This document shows positions 25,884 through 34,995 of a stretch of DNA of 64,000 nt, piece by piece. Within the stretch, counting starts at the first letter, position 1; each line of letters opens with the position of its first letter. The DNA is from Leptolyngbya boryana PCC 6306. GTDB taxonomy: Bacteria; Cyanobacteriota; Cyanobacteriia; Leptolyngbyales; Leptolyngbyaceae. The stretch spans positions 3,552,577 to 3,616,576 of the forward strand of contig NZ_KB731324.1 in assembly GCF_000353285.1 (NCBI RefSeq), given 5' to 3'. The notes under the pieces are model-generated. The model searched no databases, was not told the DNA's origin, and saw only the letters and a list, made by a program, of their open reading frames with translations. The position numbers were made by a program, and so were the translations under genes.

Positions 25884-26693
25884 CTAGGGTGAAGTCGTCG
25901 GACTTGGAGAAGGACTTGCGCTTGGACTCGCCGCTGGACTCGCCGAACCTCCCTTTAAATTTTCTAATCCCTGAGTGACCTTCGCAGATTCAATACGATC
26001 GCCCTGTTGAATCTTATCCACCGTCTCCATTCCCTGGGTCACATATCCAAACACGGCATAATCGCCATCTAGGAATTGCAAATCTGCCAACGCGACATAG
26101 AACTGTGATGAAGCCGAATCCGGAGACTGCGATCGCGCCATCGCGACTGCTCCACGAGTATGTCTAAGTTTCGGTGGAACATTCACCCCAGCTTCTCTAA
26201 ATGTACGGCTATAAATCGGCTCTTTTGCATCTCGGGGCGTAATTTCCAATGGAATGTCTCGCGGTTGCTGAGTTGCTGGATCAATAAATCCACCTGTTCC
26301 CAAGCGATCGAGCGGTACATTCGGATTCTTACTTTGAGGATCGCCACCCTGCACTACAAACGGTTGAGGTTCCCGCACTACACGATGAAACACCAATCCG
26401 TCATAAACCTTGCGGTTTACCAAATCGACAAAGTTTCCGGCTGTAATCGGTGCACTGGTTCCATCTAATTCCATTGTGATGGGCGCACCTTTCACCGTCA
26501 TCACCACGGTTGCTTTTCCTTCTAAGCGAGGCAGTGTCGTTGCCGTTGGCGAACTTGTTGCTGGTGTAGAAGGGCTTGGAGTAGGCGATCCGGTTGGAGC
26601 GGCAGAAGTTTCCGGTTGAGAATTACACCCAACTAAGGCAAACATTGTGATGACCAATAAACATACAAGCCAATTCTGGAGTTTTGTCTGCAT
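25884..26693 (-). CDS. Cyclophilin-type peptidyl-prolyl isomerase, lipoprotein
   Basis: 269 residues from the ATG at 26693, which has GGAATAGG upstream; a start at 26723 is possible but less good. The N-terminus is a lipoprotein signal (MFALVGC). A Ser/Thr/Pro-rich linker follows, then the cyclophilin domain at about residues 60-240, with YDGLVFHRVV, FVVQGGDP, GAVAMARSQSPDSASSQFYV and LDGDYAVFGYV. A second Ser/Pro-rich tail ends the protein. It should help fold exported proteins outside the cytoplasmic membrane or in the thylakoid lumen. Confidence 0.92.
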   Translation of the reverse strand: MQTKLQNWLVCLLVITMFALVGCNSQPETSAAPTGSPTPSPSTPATSSPTATTLPRLEGKATVVMTVKGAPITMELDGTSAPITAGNFVDLVNRKVYDGLVFHRVVREPQPFVVQGGDPQSKNPNVPLDRLGTGGFIDPATQQPRDIPLEITPRDAKEPIYSRTFREAGVNVPPKLRHTRGAVAMARSQSPDSASSQFYVALADLQFLDGDYAVFGYVTQGMETVDKIQQGDRIESAKVTQGLENLKGGSASPAASPSASPSPSPTTSP

Positions 26694-26754
26694 TTCTAGA
26701 TACCTATTCCAACAAAAAGCCAACTAACATCTTACGCACATTCGCGCAAATGAA

Positions 26755-26793
26755 GCATAAAAAAGCTTGTAGATTCCACACCCACAAGCTTTT
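26755..26793 (-). terminator. Rho-independent terminator of ycf4
   Basis: On the minus strand AAAAGCTTGT (26793-26784) and ACAAGCTTTT (26770-26761) form a perfect 10-bp stem around 13 bases, and the T-run continues to give six T in a row. It lies about 80 bases after the ycf4 stop, before the cyclophilin gene. Confidence 0.8.
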
Positions 26794-26875
26794 CTATACA
26801 TTCATCAGTTTCTATCAACAGAATTCATCATCTGTAAGCTGCGTCAACGTTTGCTACAGCATCGTAAATCCGCCC

Positions 26876-27445
26876 TTATAAACCTTCTAAGGGAACACTT
26901 AAAAACTTCGCCAATCCTGCTGCTTCGTTCTCTAATTCTGCTAGTGTCATCGGCTGTCCGACGCGAGTCAAAGGAATATCGCGCATTCCTTTCACTTTCA
27001 AGTACAGCGATCGTCGAGGATTGACCCCTTCTCTCAGCGTCACTTTCACTGCCTGAACATCCGAAGTCTTCAAATCAACTTCAACCTTACGATTTTTTCC
27101 AGGAAAACCCCAGCGAAAGATTTTGACTTCGCCTTTCTCTTTGTTAAATTCGTTGTAACCGCCGCCTAAATCCCAAGAAATCGTCAACCACAAATAGGTT
27201 GCCAACAATAATCCAGCCGTGCCATAAAAGCCCATCACGAGTCCTTGCGGCACGAAGACAAGCTGAGTCGGATCAGAAAACGGCAAAAAATTCGTTTTGG
27301 TATAGCTAGAAATTGAAGCTAGGAAGAATCCAGTCGCTCCTACTGAAACAACCGTTGCCCAAAAATAGTTACTGAACCGCCGCGCACCTAAGACTGGCTG
27401 CCTCAAAACAAGGCTTTCTGAAGATGATGTGGTTTGTGCCGCCAT
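26876..27445 (-). CDS. ycf4: Photosystem I assembly protein Ycf4
   Basis: 189 residues, the normal length for the family. Two membrane helices at about 25-48 and 65-88 are followed by a soluble domain with ISWDLGGGYNEFNKEKGEVK, IFRWGFPGKNRKV and INPRRSLYL-like text (GVNPRRSLYLKVKGMRDIPLTR). Ycf4 is a thylakoid membrane scaffold for photosystem I assembly. It is divergent from psbD, the two sharing a 366-base intergenic region. Confidence 0.96.
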   Translation of the reverse strand: MAAQTTSSSESLVLRQPVLGARRFSNYFWATVVSVGATGFFLASISSYTKTNFLPFSDPTQLVFVPQGLVMGFYGTAGLLLATYLWLTISWDLGGGYNEFNKEKGEVKIFRWGFPGKNRKVEVDLKTSDVQAVKVTLREGVNPRRSLYLKVKGMRDIPLTRVGQPMTLAELENEAAGLAKFLSVPLEGL

Positions 27446-27715
27446 AGCGCTTTTACTACCTAAAAAACTTACAAAATCTCAAATTCATTGATCGCGTCAA
27501 ACCGTATCCCAGCCCGATCTACAATCTTACAGACAATCTTAATTAGTATACCGCCTGCAACACTTCGTTAAGTACAAGTAAACATAAGTATAGTTACTCA
27601 TTGACAATCGAGCGTTCTCATAAAGCGATTCAAAGACTGAAATGCTGAAAAGCCTGATTTGTTTAGCGATCGCAAAAAAGTACAAAAAAATTATGCTGAG
27701 ATTCGACGTGTCGGT

Positions 27716-27743
27716 TTGTAAATTTTCTAATTTCTCTTATTAT
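27716..27743 (+). promoter_or_regulatory. Likely psbD promoter (-35 TTGTAA, -10 TATTAT)
   Basis: TTGTAA at 27716-27721 and TATTAT at 27738-27743 are 16 bases apart, matching four and five of six sigma-70 consensus positions. The transcript would start near 27750 and have a leader of about 60 bases, with an AGAGGA site about 10 bases before the psbD ATG. The remainder of the 27446-27811 region is AT-rich and shows no other structure I can name. Confidence 0.55.
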
Positions 27744-27811
27744 ATATAGGCATATAAACTCGTTCACTCTAGACAGCCAGCAGTTTTTATTAAGCTAGAG
27801 GATTTTGATTC

Positions 27812-28867
27812 ATGACCATCGCAGTAGGTCGCGCGCCGCAGAGAGGAGTCTTTGACGCTCTCGATGACTGGCTCAAACGCGACAGATTCGTCTTCGTCGG
27901 TTGGTCGGGCATCCTGCTCTTCCCCTGTGCCTTCCTGGCACTCGGCGGATGGATGACCGGAACCACCTTCGTTTCCTCGTGGTACACCCACGGACTCGCG
28001 TCCTCGTACCTCGAAGGCTGTAACTTCCTCACCGTCGCAGTCTCCACCCCCGCTGACAGCTTGGGACACTCCTTGCTGTTGCTGTGGGGACCCGAAGCCC
28101 AAGGCGACTTCACCCGCTGGTGTCAACTCGGCGGTCTGTGGACATTTGTTGCCCTACATGGCGCCTTCGGACTGATTGGCTTCTGCCTGCGCCAACTCGA
28201 AATTGCTCGGTTGGTGGGCATCCGTCCGTACAACGCGATCGCGTTTACTGGACCGATTGCCGTGTTCGTGTCGGTGTTCTTGATGTACCCCTTGGGACAA
28301 TCGTCCTGGTTCTTTGCTCCCTCGTTTGGGGTAGCTGCCATCTTCCGCTTCATCTTGTTTGTGCAAGGGTTCCACAACTTCACCTTGAATCCGTTCCACA
28401 TGATGGGCGTAGCGGGGATTCTCGGGGGTGCGCTGCTGTGTGCGATTCACGGGGCGACTGTAGAGAACACCCTGTTTGAAGACGGTGAAGGCTCCAGCAC
28501 GTTCCGGGCGTTCAACCCGACCCAAGCAGAAGAAACGTATTCGATGGTGACGGCGAACCGCTTCTGGTCGCAGATCTTCGGGATTGCGTTCAGCAACAAA
28601 CGCTGGTTGCACTTCTTCATGCTGTTCGTGCCTGTGACCGGGTTGTGGATGGCGTCGGTGGGCATCATCGGCATTGCGCTGAACTTGCGGGCGTATGACT
28701 TCGTGTCGCAAGAGCTTCGGGCCGCTGAAGACCCAGAATTCGAGACGTTCTACACCAAGAACATTCTGCTGAATGAGGGCATCCGGGCATGGATGGCATC
28801 TCAGGATCAGCCTCATGAACACTTTGTATTCCCCGAAGAGGTTCTTCCCCGTGGTAACGCTCTCTAA
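27812..28867 (+). CDS. psbD: Photosystem II reaction-centre protein D2
   Basis: 351 residues, nearly invariant sequence from [20 protein letters not shown] to the C-terminal [10 protein letters not shown]. It has five membrane helices and the conserved region [20 protein letters not shown] around the quinone and non-haem iron site. D2 pairs with D1 to hold the primary electron carriers of photosystem II. The gene has a strongly biased, GC-rich third-position codon use compared with neighbours, which fits very high expression or conversion with a second psbD copy. Its last 17 bases overlap the psbC start. Confidence 0.98.
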   Translation: MTIAVGRAPQRGVFDALDDWLKRDRFVFVGWSGILLFPCAFLALGGWMTGTTFVSSWYTHGLASSYLEGCNFLTVAVSTPADSLGHSLLLLWGPEAQGDFTRWCQLGGLWTFVALHGAFGLIGFCLRQLEIARLVGIRPYNAIAFTGPIAVFVSVFLMYPLGQSSWFFAPSFGVAAIFRFILFVQGFHNFTLNPFHMMGVAGILGGALLCAIHGATVENTLFEDGEGSSTFRAFNPTQAEETYSMVTANRFWSQIFGIAFSNKRWLHFFMLFVPVTGLWMASVGIIGIALNLRAYDFVSQELRAAEDPEFETFYTKNILLNEGIRAWMASQDQPHEHFVFPEEVLPRGNAL

Positions 28868-30233
28868 TACTTCTTTCGCAGGCAACCGCGACCAAGAATC
28901 ATCTGGATTTGCTTGGTGGGCAGGTAATGCTCGTTTAATCAATCTCTCTGGTAAATTACTGGGTGCTCACGTCGCCCACGCAGGTCTGATCGTTTTCTGG
29001 GCAGGTGCAATGACCTTGTTTGAGGTTGCGCACTTTATCCCCGAGAAACCGATGTATGAGCAAGGTTTGATCTTGCTGCCTCACTTGGCAACCCAAGGTT
29101 GGGGTGTTGGACCGGGTGGCGAAGTGATTGACACCTTCCCTTACTTTGTCGTCGGTGTTTTACACCTAATCTCTTCCGCAGTACTCGGTCTGGGTGGAAT
29201 TTACCACGCAGTTCGTGGACCGGAAACACTTGAAGAATATTCGTCTTTCTTCGGTTACGACTGGAAAGATAAGAATCAAATGACCAACATCATTGGCTAT
29301 CACTTGATCCTGTTGGGTCTAGGTGCATTGCTGTTGGTGATTAAAGCAATGTTCTTCGGCGGAGTCTACGATACTTGGGCACCGGGTGGTGGTGATGTTC
29401 GTGTGATCACGAACCCCACATTGAACCCTGCTAAGATCTTCGGCTATCTCACCAAAGCTCCTTTTGGTGGAGAAGGCTGGATCATCAGCGTGGACAACAT
29501 GGAAGACATCATTGGCGGTCATATTTGGATCGGGTTCATCTGTATTGCAGGTGGAGTCTGGCACATCTTGACCAAGCCTTTTGGTTGGGCACGTCGCGCG
29601 CTGATTTGGTCAGGTGAAGCTTACCTTTCCTACAGCTTGGGTGCGTTGTCTTTGATGGGCTTCATTGCTTCTGTCTTTGTTTGGTATAACAATACGGCTT
29701 ACCCCAGTGAATTCTACGGTCCGACGGGTCCTGAAGCGTCTCAAGCGCAAGCGATGACCTTCTTGATTCGTGACCAGAAGTTGGGGGCGAACGTTGGTTC
29801 TGCTCAAGGTCCGACAGGTCTTGGTAAATACCTGATGCGCTCTCCGACGGGTGAAATCATCTTTGGTGGTGAAACCATGCGCTTCTGGGATTTCCGTGGT
29901 CCTTGGTTAGAGCCGCTACGGGGTCCGAACGGTCTTGACTTGAACAAGATCAAGAACGATATCCAACCTTGGCAAGTTCGCCGCGCGGCTGAGTACATGA
30001 CTCATGCTCCGCTGGGTTCGATCAACTCCGTGGGTGGTGTTGCAACGGAAATTAACTCGTTCAACTATGTGAACCCTCGTGCTTGGTTAGCGAGCTTCCA
30101 CTTCATCATGGGCTTCTTCTTCTTGGTTGGTCACTTGTGGCATGCAGGTCGCGCACGCGCGGCTGTTGCTGGCTTCGAGAAAGGAATCAACCGTGAGACT
30201 GAACCTGTATTGTCGATGCCGAACCTTGACTAA
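28851..30233 (+). CDS. psbC: Photosystem II chlorophyll-binding protein CP43
   Basis: 460 residues when started at GTG 28851, 17 bases inside psbD. This GTG gives [20 protein letters not shown], the mature-like cyanobacterial CP43 N-terminus, and has GAGG 9-12 bases upstream. An ATG at 28815 ([11 protein letters not shown]) reproduces the longer form in older annotations. Six membrane helices carry histidines for antenna chlorophylls, and the large lumenal loop includes [20 protein letters not shown], whose glutamate and arginine contact the oxygen-evolving cluster. Translation is probably coupled to psbD. Confidence 0.97.
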   Translation: MVTLSNTSFAGNRDQESSGFAWWAGNARLINLSGKLLGAHVAHAGLIVFWAGAMTLFEVAHFIPEKPMYEQGLILLPHLATQGWGVGPGGEVIDTFPYFVVGVLHLISSAVLGLGGIYHAVRGPETLEEYSSFFGYDWKDKNQMTNIIGYHLILLGLGALLLVIKAMFFGGVYDTWAPGGGDVRVITNPTLNPAKIFGYLTKAPFGGEGWIISVDNMEDIIGGHIWIGFICIAGGVWHILTKPFGWARRALIWSGEAYLSYSLGALSLMGFIASVFVWYNNTAYPSEFYGPTGPEASQAQAMTFLIRDQKLGANVGSAQGPTGLGKYLMRSPTGEIIFGGETMRFWDFRGPWLEPLRGPNGLDLNKIKNDIQPWQVRRAAEYMTHAPLGSINSVGGVATEINSFNYVNPRAWLASFHFIMGFFFLVGHLWHAGRARAAVAGFEKGINRETEPVLSMPNLD

Positions 30234-30253
30234 TTTCTAGTCAGTTCGATTTC

Positions 30254-30285
30254 AAAGCCCTCGCCTCGTGCGGGGGCTTTTTGTG
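30254..30285 (+). terminator. Rho-independent terminator of psbDC
   Basis: AAAGCCCTCGC (30254-30264) pairs with GCGGGGGCTTT (30270-30280) as an 11-bp stem, one G-T wobble included, around a 5-base loop, then TTTTTG. It is 20 bases past the psbC stop. Confidence 0.88.
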
Positions 30286-30364
30286 TAGAATCTCTATCAA
30301 GTCGGATGTAAGTTCTAATGCGATCGCTGTGGAATAGAGCTATCCAACTTGAAAGTTTAGAAGA

Positions 30365-30898
30365 ATGATGACTTTATTTTTTCTGATCGCGATCGCTGCA
30401 ATTCTTGGCGCGATCGTGTCTGCATCTCGCACTTATACAAAACTCAAGTTACAGCCCAATTCTGTTCAAGAAGCCATTGCCCCAGAAGCTCCGAAACTTC
30501 AGCCTGATTTAGACTCTGAAGGTGCAATTCTGTCGATGATTCCACAGCCTACACCTGATATTCCTTTAGCGACATCGCTGAGAATTTCAGAGGTGATTGA
30601 TCCGAGCTTAGAGACTGATTCACCCCCAGAAGCAACGCATCATTCCCAGCCTGTTCTCGCAGAACTTGAGCAGTTAGAACAGGTTGAGGAAACGTTGAAT
30701 CAGCTGACGAGCAAGGTCATCGATCCAGATCCATTCATGCGATTGGCGGTTGCGGTTGAATTGGGAGAGTTGGCAAAACGAGGGCAAGCGGTTGATCGAG
30801 TCGTGACCCTCTTGAATCGATTGCTAGAAGATGCTGATTTAGAAGTTCGAGTCCAAGCAGGAGCATCTTTAGCAATGCTTCCGAATGCTCTAATTTAG
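30365..30898 (+). CDS. Membrane-anchored protein with C-terminal HEAT-like repeat
   Basis: 177 residues; ATG at 30365 or the next codon ATG at 30368. One N-terminal membrane helix (LFFLIAIAAILGAIVSA, residues ~4-20) is followed by a proline/acidic linker to about residue 95 and then a helical region ending in a HEAT-type unit (FMRLAVAVELGELAKRGQ, DADLEVRVQAGASLAMLP). No family name comes to mind. It probably anchors a protein-interaction module at the membrane. The last four bases overlap the end of the convergent cysteine desulfurase gene. Confidence 0.7.
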   Translation: MMTLFFLIAIAAILGAIVSASRTYTKLKLQPNSVQEAIAPEAPKLQPDLDSEGAILSMIPQPTPDIPLATSLRISEVIDPSLETDSPPEATHHSQPVLAELEQLEQVEETLNQLTSKVIDPDPFMRLAVAVELGELAKRGQAVDRVVTLLNRLLEDADLEVRVQAGASLAMLPNALI

Positions 30899-32064
30899 TA
30901 GCATTCACAGGGCTGCTTTTGAGGTTGCAGACGCGCCAAGATCTGCTGCAATACGATTGCAGTCCAATCAATATCTTCTTCGGTTGTCTGTTTTCCTAAC
31001 GTAAGCCGGATACCTGATTTCGCAACACGATCGTCATAACCCATCGCCTGCAAAATCGTACTGGGGCGCAATGTTCCGCTACTACAGGCAGCCCCTGCAC
31101 TAATTCCAATGCCCGCAAGATTCATTTGTCGAACTAACACTTTGCCATTCAGCGTCTGCCCATCTGCCTCGGGTAAGCAGAAGCTGACATGATGCGGGAG
31201 CCGATGCACCCGGTCTCCGGTCACGACTAAGCCAGAAACATTAGATAGCGCATCAAATAAGCGATCACGGAGCCGAATCAAGCGAGGAGTTTCGATCGCT
31301 AATTCTTGAGCGATCAACTCGGCTGCAATGCCAAAACTTGCGATCGCTGGCAGAGCTTGCGTGCCCGATCGCAGTTTTGCTTCTTGTCCGCCACCATTGA
31401 GCAGCGGCAGAAGTTTTACCCCAGGACGCACATAAAGTGCTCCAGCCCCCTGAGAGCCGTAAATTTTATGACTTGACAGTGACAGTAAATCAATCGGTAA
31501 GTGCTGAACATCGATCGGCAATCGTCCCGCAACCTGGACAGCATCGGTATGAAAAACTGCACCATGATCATGAACAATCTGACCCAATTGGGCGATCGGT
31601 TGAAGTGTTCCAACTTCGCTTTGACCATAGATGATCGACACTAAAACGGTGTTGGATTGAAGCGATGCTTTTAAATCTGCGGGATCGACTTGTCCAAGTC
31701 GATTCACTGGCAGTCGAGTCACTTCCCAACCCCACTGTTCTAGAAGGCTTGCAGGCTCAGAAGTGGCGGAATGTTCAACACTAGAAATAATGATATGTTG
31801 AGGCGTACGGTACTGCTGAGCGATTCCCATCACCGCAAGATTATTTGACTCTGTTCCACCCGAGGTAAAAACAATTGACTCTTCGGGTGCATTAATTAGA
31901 CGAGCAACTTGAACGCGCGATCGCTCTAGAATCGTTGCCGCACGCTGACCCCACTGATGCAAACTCGACGGATTGCCCCATTCCTCCGTCAGGACTTGTT
32001 GCATTGCTGCGATCGCTTCGGGTCGCGTGGGCGTAGTTGCACTATAGTCGAGATAAATTTGCAT
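30895..32064 (-). CDS. Cysteine desulfurase (IscS/NifS family)
   Basis: 389 residues. The PLP lysine is in SLSSHKIYGSQGAGALYVRP and the sulfur-carrying cysteine in GISAGAACSSGTLRPS. The N-terminus IYLDYSATTPTRPEAIAAM and FTSGGTESNNLAV are typical. The enzyme takes sulfur from cysteine as a persulfide for iron-sulfur clusters and thio-modifications. No isc or suf partner gene is adjacent, so it acts as a stand-alone source of sulfur. Which paralog it is cannot be fixed from this window. Confidence 0.93.
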   Translation of the reverse strand: MQIYLDYSATTPTRPEAIAAMQQVLTEEWGNPSSLHQWGQRAATILERSRVQVARLINAPEESIVFTSGGTESNNLAVMGIAQQYRTPQHIIISSVEHSATSEPASLLEQWGWEVTRLPVNRLGQVDPADLKASLQSNTVLVSIIYGQSEVGTLQPIAQLGQIVHDHGAVFHTDAVQVAGRLPIDVQHLPIDLLSLSSHKIYGSQGAGALYVRPGVKLLPLLNGGGQEAKLRSGTQALPAIASFGIAAELIAQELAIETPRLIRLRDRLFDALSNVSGLVVTGDRVHRLPHHVSFCLPEADGQTLNGKVLVRQMNLAGIGISAGAACSSGTLRPSTILQAMGYDDRVAKSGIRLTLGKQTTEEDIDWTAIVLQQILARLQPQKQPCECY

Positions 32065-32157
32065 GAGTGGGGGTTGCCAAAGATGGGTACGCTACAGGTG
32101 CTATTCGATGCGAATGCATTGAAAGTAGCACGTTGATGTTGTGCGAGAATCTAGCTT

Positions 32158-33714
32158 GTGGTCAGACTGAATCACCTTATCCAGTTTAGTCTCTGTACGC
32201 TCCTATTTGCGGGATGCCGAGCAGCTTCATCTTCGATCAGTGTGCGCCCACTGCCACAAGATCCCAACATCCAAGTCTTTACGAATCAAGCAGCGGCCTC
32301 TGAATATACTGAGCCGTATCGCAAAATTACAAGGGCAGGCGATAACTTAGAAGAAGTTTTAATCGATACGATCGCACAGGCAAAGTCGAGCATTGATGTT
32401 GCTGTTCAAGAATTTCGATTGCCTAATGTGGCGAAGGCATTGCGCGATCGAGCCGCAGCAGGCGTGACCGTGCGAGTGATTCTCGAAAATCAGTACGCTC
32501 GTCCTTACAGCAGTTATTCTGCCGCAGAAGTTGAGAAATTGCCGGAGCGAGAAAAAGCGAGATATCAGGAATCCAGAACGCTGATCGATCAAGATCAAGA
32601 TGGACAGTTAAGCCTGACTGAAATTCAGGATCGAGATGCCTTAGTGATGTTGGATGTTGCGAAGATTCCTCGGATCGATGATCGAGCCGATGGCAGCCGA
32701 GGCAGTAACTTAATGCACCACAAATTCATAGTTGTGGATGGAAAGACTACGATCGTGACTTCGGCAAACTTCACGATGTCAGACGTACACGGAGACTTTG
32801 CTCGTCCTAGCAGCCGCGGCAATGCTAATAATTTGCTGAAGATGGAAAGTGTGGAAGTTGCACAGGCTTTTACAGCAGAATTTGAACTCATGTGGAGCGA
32901 TCGCAAATTTGGCGTGAAAAAGCCATTTCGTCCAGCACAGCAGTTCAAACTGGGCGAGAGCGTGATTTCCTTGCAGTTCTCACCCAATTCCAGAACGATT
33001 CCCTGGGAACAAACACCCAATGGTTTGATTGCCAAAACGCTTCAGCAATCCACGCAAGCGATCGATTTAGCGTTGTTTGTGTTCTCGGATCAGGATCTAG
33101 TTAATACGATCGAAGGAAAATCAATTCGGGCATTAATCGAACCCAGCTTCATGTATAGACCTTTCAGCGAAGGTTTAGATATGTTAGGCGTGGCGCTAAG
33201 TAATAACTGCAAGTGGGAAGTCAATAATCGTCCTTGGCAAAATCCCATCAAGACAGCTGGAGTGCCGCAACTTCCGCCCGGTGATATGTTGCATCACAAG
33301 TTTGGAATTGTAGACGGACATACCGTGATTACAGGGTCTCATAACTGGACGCTTGCCGCGAATCGTGGAAATGATGAAACGGTTATCGTGATTCGGAATC
33401 CGGTAGTTGCAGCCCATTTTCAACGAGAATTTGATCGACTGTATGCAAATTCAGTTCTGGGGATTCCTCCAGCAATTCAGCGCAAGGTTGAGGCTGAACA
33501 GAAACAATGTCCTCCACCAAGCCAATCTCGCACCGGGTTAGTCAATCTCAATACTGCAACTCAGGCAGAGTTAGAAGCATTGCCGGGAGTTGGCTCAGGA
33601 TTAGCGAAACGAATCATTCAAGCCCGTCCATTTCAGTCCTTGGAAGATCTCGATCATGTGCCTGGTGTCGGGAAGAAGTTGATAGAACGCTTGAGCGATC
33701 GTGTGACCTGGTAG
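32158..33714 (+). CDS. Exported PLD-family protein with EF-hand loop and HhH domain
   Basis: 518 residues from GTG 32158. A lipoprotein-type signal ends at LLFAGC (C20). Two phospholipase-D HKD motifs are present: H187-K189-D194 in MHHKFIVVDG and a second in LHHKFGIVDG near residue 380. Between the first PLD strand and its HKD lies a perfect EF-hand loop, DQDQDGQLSLTE (144-155), then a DRDALV continuation. The C-terminus (~460-518) is a ComEA-type helix-hairpin-helix pair (LVNLNTATQAELEALPGVGS, DLDHVPGVGKKLIERL) that binds DNA. An extracellular, calcium-dependent nuclease is the simplest reading; lipid hydrolysis is less likely given the HhH domain. Confidence 0.85.
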   Translation: MVRLNHLIQFSLCTLLFAGCRAASSSISVRPLPQDPNIQVFTNQAAASEYTEPYRKITRAGDNLEEVLIDTIAQAKSSIDVAVQEFRLPNVAKALRDRAAAGVTVRVILENQYARPYSSYSAAEVEKLPEREKARYQESRTLIDQDQDGQLSLTEIQDRDALVMLDVAKIPRIDDRADGSRGSNLMHHKFIVVDGKTTIVTSANFTMSDVHGDFARPSSRGNANNLLKMESVEVAQAFTAEFELMWSDRKFGVKKPFRPAQQFKLGESVISLQFSPNSRTIPWEQTPNGLIAKTLQQSTQAIDLALFVFSDQDLVNTIEGKSIRALIEPSFMYRPFSEGLDMLGVALSNNCKWEVNNRPWQNPIKTAGVPQLPPGDMLHHKFGIVDGHTVITGSHNWTLAANRGNDETVIVIRNPVVAAHFQREFDRLYANSVLGIPPAIQRKVEAEQKQCPPPSQSRTGLVNLNTATQAELEALPGVGSGLAKRIIQARPFQSLEDLDHVPGVGKKLIERLSDRVTW

Positions 33715-33765
33715 GAGACTTAACTGATCACTCTATCTCTAATGTTTACGCATTCCGTCCAGGTT

Positions 33766-34125
33766 TTAGAAACCTTCGATCGTACACAGTGCCTCTCGCA
33801 ATTCCAAAGCGTTTTCCCAGTAACCTTCTGCCCTTCTTCCAGTTTGAAGAATTAATCTCAAACTATAAGCATTCGGAAATCCTTCCACCTCTAGCCAGAT
33901 GCGATCGCTCTCTAATTCACAAGCGATCCTCTCTTCATCCATCAACTCTTGAGCGATTTGTTGAAGGGTCTCATGCAGTTGTTCGCTCAAGCGACGAAAA
34001 TCATTCCATTCCTGCTCGGTTAGTTCGATCGCCCAATCTTCTCCACCGACTAAGCCTTTAAATTCAGGAGCCGCAGCATCCCAACCTAATCGCCAACCTG
34101 CACCCGTTTTCAGAATCCGGCTCAT
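33766..34125 (-). CDS. DUF1818 protein
   Basis: 119 residues, matching the cyanobacterial DUF1818 family (ILKTGAGWRLGWDAAAPEFKGLVGGEDWAIELTEQEW). The family is small, soluble and of unknown function, with relatives in chloroplast-bearing organisms. The start overlaps the upstream gene's stop by four bases (34122-34125). It is the last gene of a short rpoZ-led operon, a context that could point to transcription or growth-related roles, but that is guesswork. Confidence 0.85.
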   Translation of the reverse strand: MSRILKTGAGWRLGWDAAAPEFKGLVGGEDWAIELTEQEWNDFRRLSEQLHETLQQIAQELMDEERIACELESDRIWLEVEGFPNAYSLRLILQTGRRAEGYWENALELREALCTIEGF

Positions 34126-34559
34126 CGAGGGGTAAAGACATTCACTAACGACTGAATCAAGGCATCGCGCTGTTTGCGATTCAACTTTTGGATAATCGCA
34201 CGATCGCTTTCAAAGGGATTTTTGCGGAGATTTTCAGCCCCAGGATAAGTACTTGCGCTCATTAGTTCATTTGCGCCCAGAAAATCCGCGATCGTATATT
34301 TCCAGTCCAGCCGATAATTCACCGGACGACCTTTGATGAAATAGTGATAACGCACCAAACGACTGACTAAAGTGTTGTTGGGATCAACCTTGCCCGTTTC
34401 ACGATTCACGTATTGATTTTCGAGCGGGAGATCCGGATTGTCTTTGTATACTTGCTGCCATGCTTCCTGAATCCGAGTCGGGCGAGAACCAGGCGTTTGG
34501 GCGAGAGCAGGCGAACTCAAGAACAGCGTGACGAGACTGAAAGTAATAAAGCGCTTCAT
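34122..34559 (-). CDS. Exported conserved hypothetical protein
   Basis: 145 residues from the ATG at 34559 (MKRFITFSLVTLFLSSPALA); a start at 34571 would add four. A signal peptide is cut after ALA (residue ~20). The mature protein is basic and aromatic-rich (YVNRETGKVDPNNTLVSRLVRYHYF, DWKYTIADFLGANE) and ends with a short helix. I recognise it only as a family seen in cyanobacteria. It lies between rpoZ and the DUF1818 gene, overlapping the latter by four bases. Confidence 0.72.
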   Translation of the reverse strand: MKRFITFSLVTLFLSSPALAQTPGSRPTRIQEAWQQVYKDNPDLPLENQYVNRETGKVDPNNTLVSRLVRYHYFIKGRPVNYRLDWKYTIADFLGANELMSASTYPGAENLRKNPFESDRAIIQKLNRKQRDALIQSLVNVFTPR

Positions 34560-34605
34560 AAGACTGATCAAAAAATAAGGGCAATTGCTTGCCCCAAATT
34601 CAGGA

Positions 34606-34851
34606 TTATTCGCCGATAATTTCGGGCTGTGTCAGTTCATCCGACATTTCGATAATGGCTCGCATCACAGGCTTCATCATCGGATCATCTCCACTGTCAA
34701 AATCTTCAAAACGGCGGCGTTTGGCGCGATTTGCAACTTGAACAGTGATCCGGTAACGGTTAGAAGCAGCGCTAATCAAGTCATCGGCGCGGCGCATCAG
34801 TTGAACCGTGTCAAAGGTGGGACGTTTATGTAAGGATCCAGATTTTGCCAT
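34606..34851 (-). CDS. rpoZ: RNA polymerase omega subunit
   Basis: 81 residues, the usual short cyanobacterial omega (Ycf61). [30 protein letters not shown] is the conserved block. Omega helps assemble the beta-prime subunit and, in cyanobacteria, affects sigma-factor recruitment. It begins the rpoZ - exported hypothetical - DUF1818 run on the minus strand; the next gene starts 46 bases on. Confidence 0.93.
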   Translation of the reverse strand: MAKSGSLHKRPTFDTVQLMRRADDLISAASNRYRITVQVANRAKRRRFEDFDSGDDPMMKPVMRAIIEMSDELTQPEIIGE

Positions 34852-34995
34852 CAGTGTTCTCTCAGTAAAGAATTCGGAAGTATTTCGATCTTCAAAGCTT
34901 GTGTAAAGTTTTGAAAAATTTCGTTTAGAGTGATAGAGTCCGAATTAGCTCAGACTCTATTAATAGCGCAGACCTGTTTCATTCGCACAAGATTC

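Noticed and set aside
28154-28942. 262-residue open frame on the minus strand antisense to psbD/psbC
   Set aside because: It is a shadow of the GC-rich codon bias of psbD. The translation is low-complexity, charge-rich and matches no family.
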